Shown here: positions 1 to 13,729 of the stretch, one piece after another | Position numbering within the stretch: the stretch's first letter is position 1 | Layout: each line of letters starts with the position of its first letter | Notes under the pieces: model-generated | Database searches by the model: none | What the model saw: the letters and a program-made list of their open reading frames with translations, nothing else | What the model was told of the DNA's origin: nothing | Program-made: the position numbers and the translations under genes | Source: Taxillus chinensis | Taxonomy: Eukaryota; Streptophyta; Magnoliopsida; Santalales; Loranthaceae | DNA: 64,000 nt | Reading direction: 5' to 3' | NCBI GenBank assembly: GCA_023512835.1 | Contig: CM042090.1 | Span: 21,294,148-21,358,147 of the forward strand

Positions 1-2
1 AA

Positions 3-83
3 GGGCCTGGTTACATTGTTGAGCCTGACAGGGAGACGGAACGTTCTAAGGCGCGCAAAGTAGATCATGATTTTATTCTTTGA
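3..83 (+). CDS. 3' end of an unidentified protein-coding gene (partial)
   Basis: An open frame enters from the left edge and runs 26 codons to a TGA at 81-83. The tail is hydrophilic and charged: it begins GPGYIVEPDRE and ends KVDHDFIL. Codon composition is unlike the AT-rich sequence that follows, which would fit a 3' UTR. I do not recognise the family. The fragment is too short to exclude chance, and a minus-strand reading of the same bases is also open. Confidence 0.42.
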   Translation, partial: GPGYIVEPDRETERSKARKVDHDFIL

Positions 84-1730
84 TGAAAATGATGAGGCAA
101 TAAATGGAAATGCCTGCAAGGAAGCTGCCTACTTCAAGTATGTAGTATATGTTACAGCATGCAGTTGGGCCAGATAAGGTATTCCTACATGTGAAAAAAA
201 AAAAAGATATCTAGTCAATATGTTCAACTATTTCATGCCCATCTTTTCTCAATTGATTCTGTAAACAGGTAAACAAAATAGTAAATATATTGATTTTTCA
301 TAGAAACCGCAGTGTAAAAAATATCACTATATCCTGCAGTATTCACCACGTTCAGAATTTGATGTGAAATTATTTATATTGTCAGAAGCTTCCTTGAACC
401 AACATATTTGCCAACGCCAACAGTCCCAGTAAGGGGAAAAAACACTCAAGGACCCGCTCAAAACAACAACGAGACGGCAACATTAAATGTCAGCTGCTAG
501 AAGTCAGCTTCATCCACTTCTAAAATCTCCCTAAGATGCACACTGATGATAAATGACAAATTAGCAGAGGCAACAGCTAGTTTTCGGTGTACATGAATGA
601 AATGCTCAAGATTTGTGAACAGTACGAAAATTAAAAGGGAGCACTACTCCCAGACATTAAATTGCGCAGATGATAAGGTGGATGGAAATTGAAAAAAGGG
701 ACATGAAACAAATGAATTATCAATTCTGTGTGATTTATTTATTGAAATAATAGAAAGCCTAAACAAACATCAAAAGAGATCACGTTCAACCAATCAAGTA
801 TATGTAACGCACAAAATTAGTCCTCAACAAGCAGTAAATGCATTTCAAACCAAACACATACTTTCTTACAGCCTTCAATGGAAAAGCAATTCAGACAAGA
901 AAAATGACTATGGCAATCATATCAGTTACATTAACAAAATATGAACAAGAAATGAAAATTTAGAAGGTTACCCTTACCCCAAATTTGAAGTCAAAATGCA
1001 GAAATGCATGCACATAAATTGATTGCTTGGTCCATAAATTTACTACCGACCAACCGTCTAAGATATTAAAATATGGCACATTTGCTTAGAAAACAATATA
1101 CAATGTTTCCTCATATTCATTGGAGTACAGGGAATATGACTTCGGTGTGAAGACTACTGAGTTGTGACAGATGATCACCTTACAGAAGAATTGATCAAGA
1201 TGCAATGACCAATACAGGGCTAGAACGGAGCATGCAAGAGAGGCTAAGAAACTAGCTTTAAAAAGGGGAGTCTGCAGTTCCGATGCGCTAGGGCAGGGAG
1301 TGGAGGATGGTTTTGTTTCAAAAAAGAAATATACTAAACACAGTAGGAAAAAATGACTTACCAAAACAAATTTAAAAAAAAAAAAAACAGTACGGGTGCA
1401 TTTCAGTTTTCCCTGCCTGATTTTAAAACATAGCAAACCTATTGAAAATATGTCTCACAGATGCATTTCAAAGGTGTGTTCTCTGTTTCAAAATAGGTAA
1501 AATTTTGAAATGGCCTTAAAAGTTGTGAGTTCGCATTAACAAATATGCGTGCTTATATACAGAAAGACAGTCATATGAATTTGTGACATCGTATTAACAG
1601 GACAATCTAAAAAACCAATGCTGAAAATAATAGTAACATGACAACTCGGCTGTTTAAAACCTTATAAACCCTAGGCAACATTGATCAAACCAGTCAATCA
1701 TGAATATAGAGAACATGAACCTACGAATGA
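84..1730. other. No gene recognised; AT-rich, possible 3' UTR then intergenic
   Basis: AT-rich sequence with scattered A-runs. The longest minus-strand frame, at 1086-1436, translates to a low-complexity, Phe-rich chain typical of AT-rich non-coding DNA. The first few hundred bases may be the 3' UTR of the gene ending at 83. Confidence 0.5.
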
Positions 1731-1732
1731 GG

Positions 1733-1733
<1 letters not shown>

Positions 1734-1822
<89 letters not shown>

Positions 1823-1838
1823 AGAGAGAAGAATTGAG
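1734..1838. repeat. Compound microsatellite (TA)n(GA)n
   Basis: About 22 bases of TA repeat pass directly into about 80 bases of GA repeat with a few AAG interruptions. It lies next to the GC-richer island at 1840-2066. Confidence 0.9.
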
Positions 1839-1839
1839 G

Positions 1840-2066
1840 TACCTTGCGAATTGATCTGTAGAAGACGAAGAAGGCAGGGCTATCGCGCAGAAGAAGAAAA
1901 CAATGATTGTCGTGAAGAAGACGGTGGAGAAGAAGACTGTAGCAAAGAACGTTGCAGCGGCGTCGTTGGTGGTGACCGGAGCAGCGACGGAGACGATTCT
2001 TCCAGTTCCAGGTGCGCGAGGGAGCGAGAGCGACTGCGACTGCGGGCTTGGAAAATAGATAAATAA
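1840..2066. other. GC-richer island, possible first exon or 5' UTR
   Basis: This stretch is clearly richer in G and C than its flanks. On the plus strand an ATG at 1903 opens 51 codons to a TAG at 2056, including a lysine-rich start and an alanine/threonine/valine run. On the minus strand the same bases are open and meet a possible splice donor (CAAG then GTACC) near 1840. Either a small plus-strand protein or a minus-strand leader exon fits. I recognise no family. Confidence 0.3.
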
Positions 2067-2089
2067 GGGTATAAATGTCACCACCTCAA

Positions 2090-2863
2090 TGAAAAAATAA
2101 TAATTACTAAATTACTTTCCATTTCACAAAAATGACAAAAGGCTTAAATTGATATATCATATAAATAAATTTAAAGAAAATAAAATCAGAATGAGATGGA
2201 CAAGAAAATATAAACACATATTTCATGTGTCATAAATGTAACATTGATTACGATAAGAAGTGTCATATTTCATGTTAAAATATAAGAATGTAATGATCAA
2301 TTCTCAAATTTTACTATTCTGATAGGCTGCATTTGCTGTTTGCATTATATTTTGAACTCCCAAAGTAGCATTACTAATTAAAATTCACAAAATTAGATAA
2401 GTCTGATTTCCTTTAGAAAACAAAATGACATATTTTATAGTAGTAGCTAGAGAGAGGAACATGCAATTTGTTAATGTAACCTGCGTAGCACTAACCATGT
2501 AAATGCGTGTATCTTACAATTAAGGGCTTGGCTGGCTTATTCTTTTATATTTTGTTGGAGCATATTTATTTTATTTGTATTCTATTTTTATTTGTAAAAA
2601 TATGATAGTTATTTTTGAATAAAAAAATATTTTTATTTTTAAAATTTGAAATAATTAAAATAATTTTTTATTATTTTAAGTTTTATATATATTTTCTATT
2701 AAAAAAACTAATAAATAAAACTAGAAAACTTACAAAATAACGTATACTAACCTAATATCTGTTTCGATGGGGTATAGTACAGAATATACAGAGGGGCTAG
2801 GGGCCGGTTTAACCCACTACTATTAAAAATGACACTGTCACAGGACCATTTCACCTAATTCAA
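2090..2863. other. AT-rich intergenic, including 3' UTR of the receptor kinase
   Basis: No coding signal. The stretch just below 2864 should be the 3' UTR of the minus-strand kinase. Several TTTATT motifs (AATAAA on the minus strand) around 2560-2600 are possible polyadenylation signals. Confidence 0.5.
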
Positions 2864-3294
2864 TCAGAGACTCGAATGAATCCCCTCTCTAGTGTCTAAA
2901 GATAAATCACTTTCTTCCAGCTCCGGGTTTGACGTAGATGAAGCAGTATCCGGACCGTAGATGGAGTTGCTGAGGCTATGAATCTCACTTGGGCTCTGCC
3001 AGAAATGATTGCGTATGGCTTTAAATTTTGAGCCACCAATCGAGAACCCGGGATCAGCTAGGAGCTCCTGAATGGCGGTTCGACCTTCAAGCATGCTCAC
3101 AACCTGGGACATTGTGGGTCTCATTGTGGGGGATGCATTGGTGCATAGGAGAGCCACATTCAGTATCACAGTTGCCTGTTCTAAAGAGTATTCAGAACCC
3201 AGGTCTGGATCAATCAACTCCATCAGACTCCCTCTCTCTTGCAGAACATAGGCCTGCAAAGGAGAGTCAGAAGAACATATGTGTGTGTGTGTGT

Positions 3295-3332
<38 letters not shown>

Positions 3333-6300
3333 CATCCTTTCATTTAAAAACAAAAACAAAAACAAAAAAACAGCCTGGAAGCTTCTCTTATTCTGAAATT
3401 TAGTTAACTTTTCTGTAAAGGGTAGACGAGTTCAAGAAAACAGTTTGCTTTTATAACTACTCTTATAACTAAAGTTTGATATGTTGCGTTCACTGGAAAA
3501 TGAGTTCAAGAAAAACCTATCACAATAATGTTGAAGGAATAAGAATTATGCTCAATAGAATGAATAACTTTGAGGGTAACAAAAATATTCATGAGAAATT
3601 AATTACCCAATCTAGCAGATAAACGAATTCCTCCTTTGGCCTATAATTTGTATTGCTCTTTCCACTGACAATTTCCAAAGCAACAACCCCAAAGCTGTAT
3701 ACATCTGCCTTGTTGGTCAAGTGACCACGCATTGCATATTCAGGGGCCATATAACCTCTGCCAAGTCAAAGAAAGTAACAGGTTGAAGACTACAGTATTT
3801 ACAATACCATAGCATAAGCACCACACACAAAAAATGGATTTAAAAATATTGAAATGTGTATAAATCATTACCCAATGAAATTGAGCAAAGACTCACTTTA
3901 ACAAATATGAACTCAGATATATCATTAACTCGTTTTGCATAGAAAAAGTTTTAAGTATCCAAAGAAGGTTCTAGAAGAAAGCTTACATGGTCCCAGCCAC
4001 TCGAGTGGTTATGTGGGTATTGTCATCCTCGGTGAGCTTTGCCAGACCAAAATCAGATATTTTTGCATTAAGGTCCTTATCAAGTAACACATTGCTTGTC
4101 TTAATATCTCTATGTACCATCTTGATTCTGGACTCTTCATGTAGATACGTCAACCCCCTGGCAATGCCTAGGCATATTTTCTGCCTGATAGGCCAGTCCA
4201 GCGTCAGTTTACCTCTTCCATTCCGGCCTAAGAGAAATTAATAAAAGGAACTGCAGGATTAATCGAGATCTTATAATTTTCCCTTAAACCACTGAAACTC
4301 TGGCTTCCGTTCATGTGATGTACAATTAATTTTCCATGATCAGAAGTAATAAGCTCACCAAAAAGTGCACGAGAGAGACAATTGTTTTCCAAGTACTCAT
4401 ATATCAGTGATAATTGGTTCCCTTCAGCACAACACCCATACAGTTTCACTAGATTTGGATGCTGCAGTCCAGAAATCATTCCTATTTCATTAACAAATTC
4501 TCGGTTCCCTTGCTTAGATTTTGAGGAGAGTTGCTTCACCGCTATTACAGTTCCATCTGATAATAGACCCTACAAAAGAATCCCCAACTAGAGAACTAAA
4601 ACCATAAAATGGGAGCAAAATTACAGTTAGGCAGTAAATTAAAATTGTTCCATATATGGTTGTGTTTTGGTCTTCTCATCACATATTCTATAAGAAAATC
4701 CTAACCATAGATCATATTGATACTTGTCATCCAGGATAATCGAAGGCACCTATCAAAGCCCATTGGAATGATGATGTTGAGTTTTCCTCTATAAATTCAT
4801 AATTATCTTATGGCTTTCTTCTCTTTGATGAAACATAATGAAATATGCCAACTATCTTTCAAATTTTACTGCCACTAGATGGACACAAAATATTGCTTCT
4901 TAATTGTTTTTTTTAACATACAAAACTACAGTGTCAAAAATCAACCTATTATGATAGAGCAAATTTATGAAAGACGAACAAGTATTATATATATATACAC
5001 ACACACAAAAATCTTACCTTATATACACAGCCAAAACCACCTTCACCAATTTTGTTTGCTGCGTCAAAATTCCTGGTTGCTGCCTTAATCTGTCTCAGTT
5101 TAAACAAACCTGTTTGTAGGTCTAAACCCCTTAGCTCTGTACAAAATACATCACAGGCCATCAGTGAGATCACTCACAATACAGCATTGAATAAATTCTT
5201 TTGCACCGTACAACATACATTACATGTCATAAGAACGATCACAATGTCATTTTTATTGTGTTGAAAGTTGAAACAAAAAAGGAAGGATTTTCACATACAA
5301 GGATTAGAGGGAGCTTACATAATGACTAATCAATATGTAAGGAAAACATAAGAGGAGAACTCACACTTTAAAAAAAAAACATCCAACATTCAAGTAATTT
5401 ATATGCCACCATTGAATCATTAAAAAGACAAGCATAGAATTTTGATAGGACTTACTGAATCACTAAAAAATAAACTTCATGACTTCTTTTTTCGTAATAA
5501 AAGCTTAAAAAACCATTTAAGGAAAAAAACAGTAAAAAAGTGCTATAATAACAAAAATTAGGAGTCGAGTGTACTGTTGGGAAAGATTAGTACCACTATC
5601 TTCAGATATTTTGCCTCCAAGGTACCCTTTCTGCCTTAGGATTAGAACTAGTAGCAGAACAAAGAGAGTGAAAAATGATACAGAAGACACAGATGCAGCC
5701 ACTTTGAGCACCTGTTTTTTCTTGGCGTTGGATGAAGGTATTTCGAAATCTGTGCAAGAAGAGACAGCATTATTCATTCATTAGTAAGATCTTGAAATGG
5801 AGTAGTACATTGATTGATTGATTGATCTGTGAAATTGATTGATCTGTTTGGGATGTAAAAAACCGTAGTACATTGATTGATCTGTGAAATTGTTATGCTT
5901 TACTAATAATTAAGCCCATTTCATTTTACTTACAATGCAAATTAATCTAGGAATAATAAAATAACAAGATGAAGTGGAGAAAATTTTAAGGACTTACTGG
6001 GATCTACCGATATAGCTGATATAAGAGGGCCATAAACTCCTCTCTTTGGGATTCCAGTACTTCCTTTTCCAGCCCAGTATAATCGGATCTTTAATGTGTG
6101 GTCCCTTGTGACAACTGCAGTAAAATTCTTTACGATGGTTCTACCTGCTCCCCCAGCCGCCTCCTCAATATTAAAATCTTTCAAAACCAACTTCTCCTAT
6201 AGTCAAAGACATGAGATGAGCACAACATTGATTTATTTGGTACTCAAACAAAGATTAATTAGGTAAGTAGACGTTAAAGGAAGCTAGTTTTCCATTTCAG

Positions 6301-9300
6301 CGCACAACATCAAGTTTAAATTTTCACATCTACTACAAAAGATATTTGAAAATTACTGAAAAGAAAAAGAAAAAAGAAAAAAATTAATAACCCACTGTAC
6401 AAGCACTTTCGAGATTTTAGTTATTTTAGTTTTAGCTAGCCAATGCTCTTAACATTTAGAATACAAAGATCTAAATATAAAATGAACAATAAAAATATAA
6501 ACCATGATATATTTAAGCCGGACCATTTGAATATGGAAAATAGAAACTGATACATGACTAAATAAATAGTACCGGTTGTTTTCTTATTGTTCCAACTCTA
6601 TTACCTGGATGTAGACATCAAATATCCGTTTACCAAGGCTTCTAAATGGTCCGTCACTCATGAAAATTATCTCCGCAAAGTGGAGTTTGACAGTGTAATT
6701 TCCATCCTTAAGGCATAGCCCATAATACGTAAGGGAGATGGGGGAAACACGAGCAGTCACGTACAATTGTCTCTCGGGAGCAGAAATATTCGAAAGTGAT
6801 GACCTGTTGGTCTCAATGTATGTGTCTCCATCCAGATCATCGTCCATAAATTTCCCAGTGCTGCTAAAGGCCCAGTACTGACCCAAGTAAAGCATTGAAG
6901 CACCTCTTTGCTCTGAATCATTTTCATAAGTCACATTTCCATTAATGGTTGTCTCACTTCCACCGCAATTAATGTGCAGCCTGTAACGATCTGTTTACAT
7001 GTTAACAAAAGATAGATATCATTGGGAAATAGAGATACTTAGCCAAAAAAAAAACGAAAAACAAAAATTGCACATTTGTAACATATATATATATATAGGC
7101 TCACATTATGTACTAATTCCTGAGCATTCTTTGTCTGCTTTAGACAAAAAATTCTCATAGTAAATACATGGATTTCTTCCAGATGTTATATAAAATTTTT
7201 CTTACGAAAAAATTGCTATATGAATATTTTAGCATATATTGTGTAAATTATTAGCAAGGCATGTTAAGGCTAGATTTTTTAGGCTAAAAATATAAATTCT
7301 TTCAATGAATATAGGATACACGCTGGGTTAACCCTCACTGTTGGGCCTGCCTGAGAGAGATCCAACATTTTGTATAACAAGTTTCCCCCACCTCAACTAA
7401 GTCAGCCAATATCAACTGCCTCCTACCCAACCAGATTTGAAACTATCACTATATTTTGCAGACAATTTATGACATTCTCTAATTACCTATTATTAGCTTT
7501 GTTTGAGATAAGTTTTAAATCCAAAAATTGTCAAGTTCATTGGCGCAGCCAAAAGAAAAACAACAACACATCAACCATAGATGAGCTACTCATGTTAATT
7601 ACTTGAATCTGAGCAAGGAAAGCCCTTCTTTAAACATGGATCGACATTATTGCCAAAACTGCAAAAAAGGAAGAGGAGTTGAATTAGTAGCTGAATGTAA
7701 GTATGACAATAAAGTATCAAGTAGATCTCACCCAAATTTAACAGTATAAGTTTAACACTATACTATTCCTAAATCACAAGCAATGACAAAATCTGTTATA
7801 TTTTATGCACGCCAAAAGAATCTTACGATACATCTATTGAGGGATTGTGGTAGCTCTCGACCAAGTTCCTGTAAAAAAAATTAAAAAATTAATTAAAAAA
7901 AATATTCAACTGATCATATACAGATGACATTTCCCTGCAAAACAATGACTCGGGACATAAATGAAGTCCAAATTAAACTTACACATTCCCTTGTGGACAT
8001 TCAACCGGATCACCTTCTGCCCATGTAAAATTGTTGCAAGAAACATCCCTACATTATGAAAGAAACAGTTAGTTCATCTCGAGGTATATCTACAACAAAA
8101 TTTGACAAATGACTAGAATTGAAAATTAAAATCTAACATTTTTATTTTCAAAATAATATACATACATATTTCTATTGCTTCTTAGAACTGACTGAGGGAT
8201 ATGTCCAGTCAAGTTGTTTCCAGTCAAGTACCTACAAGAGAGCAGCATCATATAAGCAACTAATAAATATGTGGCCAAGGGAACCTGAATCCTTTAAGAG
8301 ATTCACTTACATAAAATCTATTTTTGAAAGCTTCTCAAAGGATGCTGGAATTGTCCCAGTCAAGTTATTGAAGCTGAGGTCTCTACATTGACAATCAAAG
8401 TGCATTAGTTACAAAGAAAAAAAATGATTCTTTTAGTTGGCTGTGGAGAACTGTAAAATGCAAAAGATCCAATTTCATTAAAATACTGATAATTTTGCAT
8501 GTAATAAGAATGAACAGAAATGCTCACAGATATTTCAGATTTTTCATATCACCAATATAATTTGGGATCTCTCCATGAATTAGGCAATTTCTCAATAAAC
8601 TGCATCAGAGAAAAATGAACTAACTGTTCAATTAGATGTTCGAAAACACTTTTTAGAATACTACATGACTATAATATATAATAAATACAAAAGCTCACAG
8701 TGTCTTTATGGATTCCATATTTTTCAGTAATGGAAATGGAAACCCGCTGCCCTTTAAGTCGCTAATCCTTCTGTAACAAAAGTAAACATCAATATCATAT
8801 ATAACATTGATCCTATTTTTAAACCTAAACGTTCTAAATAAGGTCTTGAGTACATACAGATCAGTTAAGGTCGTCAAGGCTGAAATGCTGGGAGGAATAG
8901 GACCCTCAAGAGAGCAACCTTGTATGTGCCTATAATACAAAGAAGAATCTTATGGTCATTAAATGATAGGATAGAGATTTTTGTTTTAAAAAAAAATTCT
9001 GAACTACACATACAGAAGCTTACAATTTTTTAATTTTCGTCCAGTTGCTGATGAAAGAAGGTATCTTTCCTGAGAATTTGTTGTCAGACAACCTCCTGAA
9101 ACATATAAAAGTTACAAATTAGCATGGAATCCATAAAAAAAAAAAAACTTTAATTAGAAAGCATGCAGCAATTTTACAATACATATAGAAATAAGGTTAA
9201 ATAGGATTTTTTTTCTAAATAAAAATTCAAACAATTACTTATCAACTTATATAATATAGAGAAGCAGAAATAAATTTCAGTTTTAAAACAAACCCACAAA

Positions 9301-9766
9301 AAAGTGATAACATTTTTCACTCACAAGTCAGTTAAATTGGTCAACTTGGCAAGCGCAACTGACACTTCTCCTGTGAAAGCATTTGATGATAGATGACTAA
9401 AAAAGAAAAAGAAGAATATCAAGAAGATAACAATTAGGATGGTAGAGAAGATTAGTACCAATAAAGCTCACATGACATTAATAAATAATATAAATGTATG
9501 CAATGAAAGAGTTAGAAGCATTACATTTTTTTTAAATTGACCATTTTTTCAATATCCGTTGGGATGGGACCAGAAAAGAGGTTTCCTTCCAGACTCCTGT
9601 ATTTCATACACAGGTCAATCTTTACAAAATATATATGTATGTGTACACACACACACGAGGATGCAAGGGGTCAGCTGACCCCCTCTTACATAAAACAATG
9701 CCATTTTGTGTCTATTTCTTAAAGTGGAACAACGCCAAAAAGAATTCATTCAAGCTGATACCTCAT

Positions 9767-9848
<82 letters not shown>

Positions 9849-12800
9849 ACAGTAAAATATGACTTTGTAATTTAAAAAACCAAGAACAAAATAATAAGGG
9901 TATATGATATACATGGCACTAGCACTATTAGAGTATCTCTAATATTACTTTTTATATTTTCTCTAAATATGAAGAATATTTAAATGTATAAAATCATTTT
10001 ACACATACAACTCTAACATTACTTTTTAATTTACTTTTATTTTTATTAAAATATTATTTTTTTAATGTTGAGTTGGTTTTATTTTAATTAAAATAATCAA
10101 ATAACTCATCAACATTTGAGACTAGGATTCCTTGATCCACAAACAATAACTCATCATTAATTATTTGAAGAACGAGCTATGAACTCATTATTCATCTATG
10201 AAGAGTTATTATATCATTTTTCATATTTTTAAAGTCATATAAAGAATTTGTTAGAGTATAAATTTAAAATTTAGCTATTTATTTATAAATAATAGAGAGC
10301 CTTGCTCTTACATGGGCTAATTTCATATGTCAGACAACTAGATCTATAACTTCACTATCAATAGTTGCATTAAATGGTTGAGAAAACTTTGAGGCCTGTT
10401 GGAATTAATGTTTAAATTATACAATTTTACGTTCCAACAAGCCATTTTTTAAGAGTCTTGGGAACCACATTATTTCAAGCAGCAGAGAATTGAACGGAAA
10501 TAAGCCAATTGCAGCATCAACAACCACACACAAATCCAATGAAATGATAGGAAGCGTCTAAACTTTGAATAACTTACAGGTTTCTTAGGGTGGTGATCCT
10601 GGTAAGGACATTTGGGAATGGACCTGACAGTAAATTGCCCATTACAGACCTGCACATTTTCAACTAACAAAGATCAAATTCCGTATTGTTTTCATGTGGG
10701 TCTAGTAGGGAAAAACAGTGATTGTGTAAGGGGTCAATACAGTTCCTCCAGCCGCATGGTAGCCCATTCCGCAGGTATGGAACCCATAAGAAGGTTGTGA
10801 CTCAGATCACTGAATGTTACATTACATGTATGTATGAGAAAAGGTTGGAGCTTAGGAATGAGATTTAGTCTCCATCTTATTTAAATAAATTAGGAAAATA
10901 GACTTACAGAAACCGAAGTTTACTCAGCCGGGAGAACTCCTGTGGTACAGCTGCTGATAGATTTTGTCCCTTTAGAGTGCTGCATGGTTATTATTCAACA
11001 TCAAATTTCTAGTGCAGAGCCATTTGTGTCAGATTGCAGAGCAACTTGCCAAACATAGCACAATCATCACAACAAAAAATTATTCTGATTCACTGCCCAA
11101 GTTTTACATATATATTGTTAAAACTGAAAATGCATCTCAATTTGTTCTTATCAGTGTTTTGAACAACCCAATAAAATTCATCAAAATTTAGGTGATTAGC
11201 CTTCCTTCTATGTTTTTTTTTTCAATGTGTGTGCGCACGTATGTATACGGGTCCCCTCCCCTTGGCCCAAGCCTCACCAAACTCGAAGGATGTAATTTAC
11301 ATGCTAACACAGACTATTCAGCTCAACACAGACCGAAACACCACCATATTATGACCATAAAAAAAAATCACTAATTCAATGTCACCCAAAGATCTCGAAC
11401 CAAGAATCCATGACACCTATTTTTCCAGCCAACCTAGCCTGTCGGGGAGTATGTATATATATAATAAATATGCTGGTTGGCGGCAGGTTGGTCAACAAAG
11501 TACACTGCAGTCTGTGACAGACAACATATTTGCATTATCGTGTTTATTGTATTTTTTTCTATTATCTTCACATATACTTTATTTTGAATTAATAAAATAT
11601 AATTGATTCCTCGACAATTATCTGTTAATTAATGTGAGTGTTCTTATTTTTATTTATTTAGGTGTAGTAACCTAAATGCATCAAAAAAAAACCTAAACGT
11701 AACAATATATGAACAAATTCGGTCTAAACTATTACTTTTAAAAAACATAAATAATATTAAAAAAATATTATTACAATATGTGAATATAACGAAAAATATT
11801 AAATTATATTTATTACAATTTGAATTATTATTATTATTAAAATATTTATTTAATTTTGAATTTTTGGTTGCAATATTTTTTATTAATTTATTATAAAATC
11901 ATATATATGTCGATTTTTTAAAATCAGATAACTTTTATTTTAAATTATTTTTACTTATTATTATTATTTAAATTAATTTTATTTAATTTATTGTTAGTTA
12001 GATATGAAATTTAATATATGTTATCGAAGATTAATATCTAAATAGAACGAATTAAGGTTATTTTTAGATCCATAATAATAAAGAAAGAAAACAACAGTAA
12101 ATGAAAAAAACCCATAACAACATTTTATTTTAAAATTTAAAAGAAAAGAAAAGAAAAAAGAAAAAGGTTAATGTCTAGGACATATATATAATATATGGGG
12201 ATGCTTCGCCGGCGTGGCTACCGTGAAGTGTGAACCAATATTGACTCCTGAGTGGCATGACGCTGACGTCGGGAGAAGTGCGTGGACCATGTCGGAGGTG
12301 AAACAAAGTAAGGCTTTGACCTTTTGACTTTGACCGTGTCCAGTGTTCCCTAATTGCTGTGTGCATCCATCACCTGTTCCGGGTTGTCTGTTTGTTATTG
12401 TTACCCAAGAAAATAATATGGGTAATTCTATCCGAGAAACAATCAGTGTACCCGAGAAATAATATGTTTTTTCGGGTCCGGGTTGTTGTTACCCAAGAAA
12501 ATTATCCTCCATTTCAATGATCAAACAAATGCTAACATATCAGCACTCGTACGTGGAGAACTATAGAGGAAATAAGTAGCACAACACACAGTGATTTCAT
12601 CATTTTTACGCATCACATTTCATCATTGATTAGTATAGTTAACACTTGTTTATTCTATTTATTGAAGGCTTTAACATTTTCCTTAGCAACATCAGATCTA
12701 CTTATGCCAGAAAGCCAGGCAGCCCATATGGGGTTGGTCTGTACGGGCAAACACCAGGGAGCCCCAATCGAAAAGCAGAATCAAAAAGAAACTGAAAATT

Positions 12801-13618
12801 GAAGGAGACTTAAAATATGGAGAGAAAGAAAAGAATAGTCTTTCTGTACATACAAGTTTGTGATACGGCAGGTGGTGTTGTTGAAAAAAGAGCAGTCGCA
12901 GGCGATGTGGCTTTCTGCAGAACCTTTGGCTGTGGCTGTAATGTTCCAATTCCCACTTCCACTACACGGATCTTTCCCGAAATCCCAGTCTGTTTTACCC
13001 AGCTTATACGCAATTACTTTCAGCACGTTCGCTGCTCCAACAACAACAACAACAACAAGGGATTTATTTCCTTCTATTTGGATGCTGAAGAAATGTAGCA
13101 AAGCAAAGTGTATGCGAGAAACAATAAGTACTCTTAAATCAGTTTCATGAAAATGGGTGTTTGTCCCTCTGTTTGGATGTCTAGAAATTGCAGGAAAGGA
13201 ACATAAATGAACGGATATTTGAAAATTCCTTGAAGGGTATTTCTGTTTGATTGAAATCAAAACAACCCAACCAAAAAAAAACAAAAAAAAGCCTTCTTTA
13301 AATCCGGAAAACTCAAGTATTCTTGTATTGATGTTCCCCCTCTCTCTCTCTCTCTCTCCACTCCATGGAAATTGATTTCTCGGCAACCGAACAGGGGAGG
13401 ACCGAGGGAGAGGGAGGAAGGGGGGTGGCGTGGTGGTGGGAATGGGATGATGGATTGAAATTTAAAATTTTGCTCGTACCTTCGGAGCTGTGCAGCACTG
13501 CTGCGAATCCGAATCCATTGGCTGCGAGGAACCCCACTGCAACAGTGACTAGGAAGTGGAAATGCAGAATCAAAGAACAAGGTTTGAGGTTGTCGGTGGC
13601 CATCTGGTTTTTCTTCAT
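2864..13618 (-). CDS. LRR receptor-like serine/threonine kinase with malectin domain (LRR VIII-2 type)
   Basis: Single-pass plasma-membrane receptor kinase of the family that includes Arabidopsis At1g53430 and RFK1. Exons, high to low: 13618-13480, 13034-12854, 10979-10908, 10809-10741, 10649-10578, 9596-9525, 9396-9325, 9095-9024, 8929-8858, 8770-8699, 8599-8528, 8382-8311, 8231-8166, 8048-7983, 7868-7827, 7658-7603, 6990-6605, 6196-5998, 5749-5594, 5136-5018, 4569-4359, 4227-3987, 3757-3607, 3253-2864. They sum to 3120 nt, or 1039 aa, with all phases closing. Order: signal peptide about 1-35; LRRs about 107-367 on serial 66-72-nt phase-2 exons; malectin domain about 423-617; TM about 633-654; kinase about 680-960. 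The glycine loop GEGGFG (700-705), AVK lysine 721, HRD 818-820, DFG 838-840 and APE are present, so it should be an active RD kinase. The ligand is unknown. The start is the first in-frame ATG; a second Met lies five codons on. Confidence 0.93.
3280..3329. repeat. Compound microsatellite (TG)n(TA)n in last intron of the kinase
   Basis: About 18 bases of TG repeat followed by about 32 bases of TA repeat, just beyond the last-exon acceptor at 3254. Confidence 0.9.
9770..9845. repeat. Compound microsatellite (TC)n(TA)n in kinase intron
   Basis: About 38 bases of TC repeat followed by about 38 bases of TA repeat, in the intron between exons 5 and 6 (9597-10577). Confidence 0.92.
9925..10313. mobile_element. 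MITE-like AT-rich insertion in kinase intron
   Basis: AT-rich block bounded by weakly inverted ends: AGAGTATCTCTAATATTA on the left and AGAGAGCCTTGCTCTTAC on the right. It resembles other AGAGCA-type MITEs in this window. The inverted match is poor, so the boundaries are approximate. Confidence 0.3.
12241..12334. promoter_or_regulatory. Cluster of W-box cores and TGACG motifs in intron 2 of the kinase
   Basis: Within 94 bases there are four TTGAC W-box cores (12241, 12316, 12324, 12330) and two TGACG motifs one base apart (12258-12262 and 12264-12268; the second is part of TGACGTCG). W-boxes bind WRKY factors and TGACG binds TGA-type bZIPs; both are typical of defence-responsive plant promoters. 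The patch is GC-richer than the rest of the 1.9-kb intron. Regulatory function is inferred only. Confidence 0.4.
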
Positions 13619-13713
13619 ATTCTCTGTACCTCTTCGATCTTCATTGTTCGTGCTCCTCTTTTCCAACGGGGGTGGGGTGGTTCTTGTCGAGTAAATAAAT
13701 GGACTGTGTTTCG

Positions 13714-13723
13714 ATGACGTGGC
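13714..13723. promoter_or_regulatory. ABRE/G-box-like element upstream of the kinase
   Basis: The sequence GATGACGTGGC carries an ACGTGGC core (13717-13723), about 100 bases upstream of the kinase ATG on the minus strand. Such cores bind bZIP factors. It could lie in the promoter or the 5' UTR. Confidence 0.3.
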
Positions 13724-13729
13724 ACGCAA

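Noticed and set aside
1086..1436. 116-codon minus-strand frame, Phe-rich
   Set aside because: A/T-run translation, no domain, no splice context.
1698..2084. 128-codon minus-strand frame with Ser-Leu repeats
   Set aside because: Most of it translates the GA microsatellite; only the GC-richer 1840-2066 part deserves note.
12781..13386. 201-codon frame through kinase exon 2
   Set aside because: It is exon 2 plus read-through of both flanking introns; splice sites and phase define the true exon as 13034-12854.
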